From contig CP059265.1 of the NCBI GenBank assembly GCA_013693955.1, positions 2,697,165-2,703,615 on the forward strand: a stretch of 6,451 bases of DNA. The letters run 5' to 3'. This DNA is from Candidatus Thiothrix singaporensis. Its GTDB lineage: Bacteria; Pseudomonadota; Gammaproteobacteria; Thiotrichales; Thiotrichaceae. Below the pieces are notes generated by a model, which searched no databases, was not told where the DNA came from, and was given only the letters and a program-made list of their open reading frames with translations. Positions 6,017 to 6,451 of this stretch are shown here, piece by piece (positions within the stretch are counted from its first letter, which is position 1; each line of letters starts with the position of its first letter). The position numbers and the translations under genes are program-made.

Positions 6017-6223
6017 ATGCCACAAAGCCCAATACACTTAGTTGTCAGTCCAGATGATGAAGAAATGGCATATCTTTATCTGCCAGCACATCCTTCTCAA
6101 ATAACTCCTGGTATTTCGAAGAAGCAGATGAGGTTATCTAATTTAATTGAAAATTACAAAGGTTCAGATATTTATCTTGACTTTGATGAAAGTGGAACAC
6201 TAATAGGAATTGAAATCACCTAA
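6017..6223 (+). CDS. DUF2283-like small protein, candidate immunity for Rhs piece 2 toxin
   Basis: This is an intact 68-residue frame from ATG 6017 to TAA 6221-6223. It starts five bases after the toxin stop, behind a good GGAG. It has no signal peptide or membrane segment, so it acts in the cytoplasm. The N-terminal strand (IHLVVSPDDEEMAYLYLP, residues 6-23) and the end DIYLDFDESGTLIGIEI (51-67) follow the pattern of DUF2283 proteins, which have a strand-rich fold and a closing LDYD-x-G-x-xGIEI block. As I recall, DUF2283 genes are often found beside DUF4258 genes as toxin-antitoxin-like pairs, and the toxin here looks DUF4258-like. The inferred role is to bind and neutralise the Rhs toxin in the producing cell. 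It is one of the few accessory genes here without a frameshift, although its toxin is interrupted by an IS. Confidence 0.7.
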   Translation: MPQSPIHLVVSPDDEEMAYLYLPAHPSQITPGISKKQMRLSNLIENYKGSDIYLDFDESGTLIGIEIT

Positions 6224-6261
6224 CTTTGTAATCAATAAGAGACGGTAAATCCGAAATCAAA

Positions 6262-6281
6262 GGGGTCAGGCTCGATTGATT
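6262..6281. repeat. GGGGTCAGGCTCGATTGATT motif, possible REP-like palindrome arm
   Basis: This 20-base string sits at the boundary between the immunity gene and Rhs fragment 3. It resembles the GGGGTCAGACTCGATTGAT-type strings that I recall around REP-associated (Y1) transposase genes in Gammaproteobacteria. An AATCAAT at 6230-6236 pairs with ATTGATT at 6275-6281. No transposase is present here. Confidence 0.25.
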
Positions 6282-6282
6282 G

Positions 6283-6451
6283 CTGGCCTATACCTATGAC
6301 AATCACCCTACGCAGGCAGCAGCAAGCTGGCCACCCCGGCGGGGTTGGTGCTGCAAACCAGCACCACCCGCACCGCCACGCTGGCTGACCCGGCGGGCTT
6401 GCTCTCACTGCAAACCCAGACCGACACCACGGTGATCAACGGCAAGACCAC
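6283..6451 (+). pseudogene. Third Rhs core fragment, 5'-truncated, running off the window
   Basis: From about 6283 the sequence reads LAYTYDN in one frame and, after a one-base shift near 6302, YAGSSKLATPAGLVLQTS and ADPAGLLSLQTQTDTTVING in another, open to the window edge. One added T in GACAATCACCC would join them as TYDNSPYAGSSKL. The wording is Rhs-type YD-repeat text and GC-rich like the other two cores, but it comes from a part of the core not covered by them, probably further towards the N-terminus. It starts abruptly without an initiation site, so it is another recombined or displaced core segment, or the body of the next cassette. Confidence 0.6.

Noticed and set aside
1..6451. CRISPR arrays, tRNA or rRNA genes, riboswitches, replication origins
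   Set aside because: No regularly spaced repeats, cloverleaf sequences or conserved RNA motifs were seen; the only large repeat is the Rhs core.

Overview
The window looks like part of a gammaproteobacterial chromosome: an accessory region rich in Rhs polymorphic-toxin sequence beside a sugar-nucleotide gene. The host call rests on the E. coli ManB/CpsG-like phosphomannomutase C-terminus, the GC-rich Rhs cores and an IS5-family element. A Thiothrix-like relative is only an impression.

Layout. Positions 1-462 hold the C-terminal third of a phosphomannomutase (ManB/CpsG type). A convergent small gene (447-872, minus) resembles DUF6174 proteins but appears shortened. A small membrane-protein gene follows (945-1190, plus); its end looks frameshifted. 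From about 1211 to the right edge the window is a chain of broken Rhs pieces. Rhs piece 1 (about 1211-2536) is a 5'-truncated core with an AT-rich unrecognised toxin domain, followed by a frameshifted membrane-anchored candidate immunity gene (2614-3112). Positions 3113-3586 carry a shattered, unrecognised coding remnant. Rhs piece 2 (about 3587-6011) repeats roughly 616 bp of the piece 1 core and ends in a different toxin domain. That domain is split by an IS5-family element (4614-5858). Directly after it lies an intact small candidate immunity gene resembling DUF2283 (6017-6223). A third Rhs fragment begins near 6283 and runs out of the window.

How the parts fit. The order core end / toxin / immunity, then core end / different toxin / immunity, then more core, is the known layout of Rhs loci that keep displaced C-terminal toxin-immunity cassettes by recombination in the conserved core. 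The second cassette is the most interesting. When the IS is removed, leaving one copy of its AGTA target duplication, the toxin reads through in frame. The rebuilt toxin has an HAxxRxxxRG motif like DUF4258 RelE/BECR-type toxins, and its partner looks like DUF2283. That suggests a toxin-antitoxin-type pair recruited as an Rhs warhead and immunity pair.

Caution. Single-base indels, mostly apparent losses and often in homopolymers, break almost every gene in the accessory part, including the transposase at three places. This may be real decay or residual sequencing/assembly error. All rebuilt proteins described here depend on that question.
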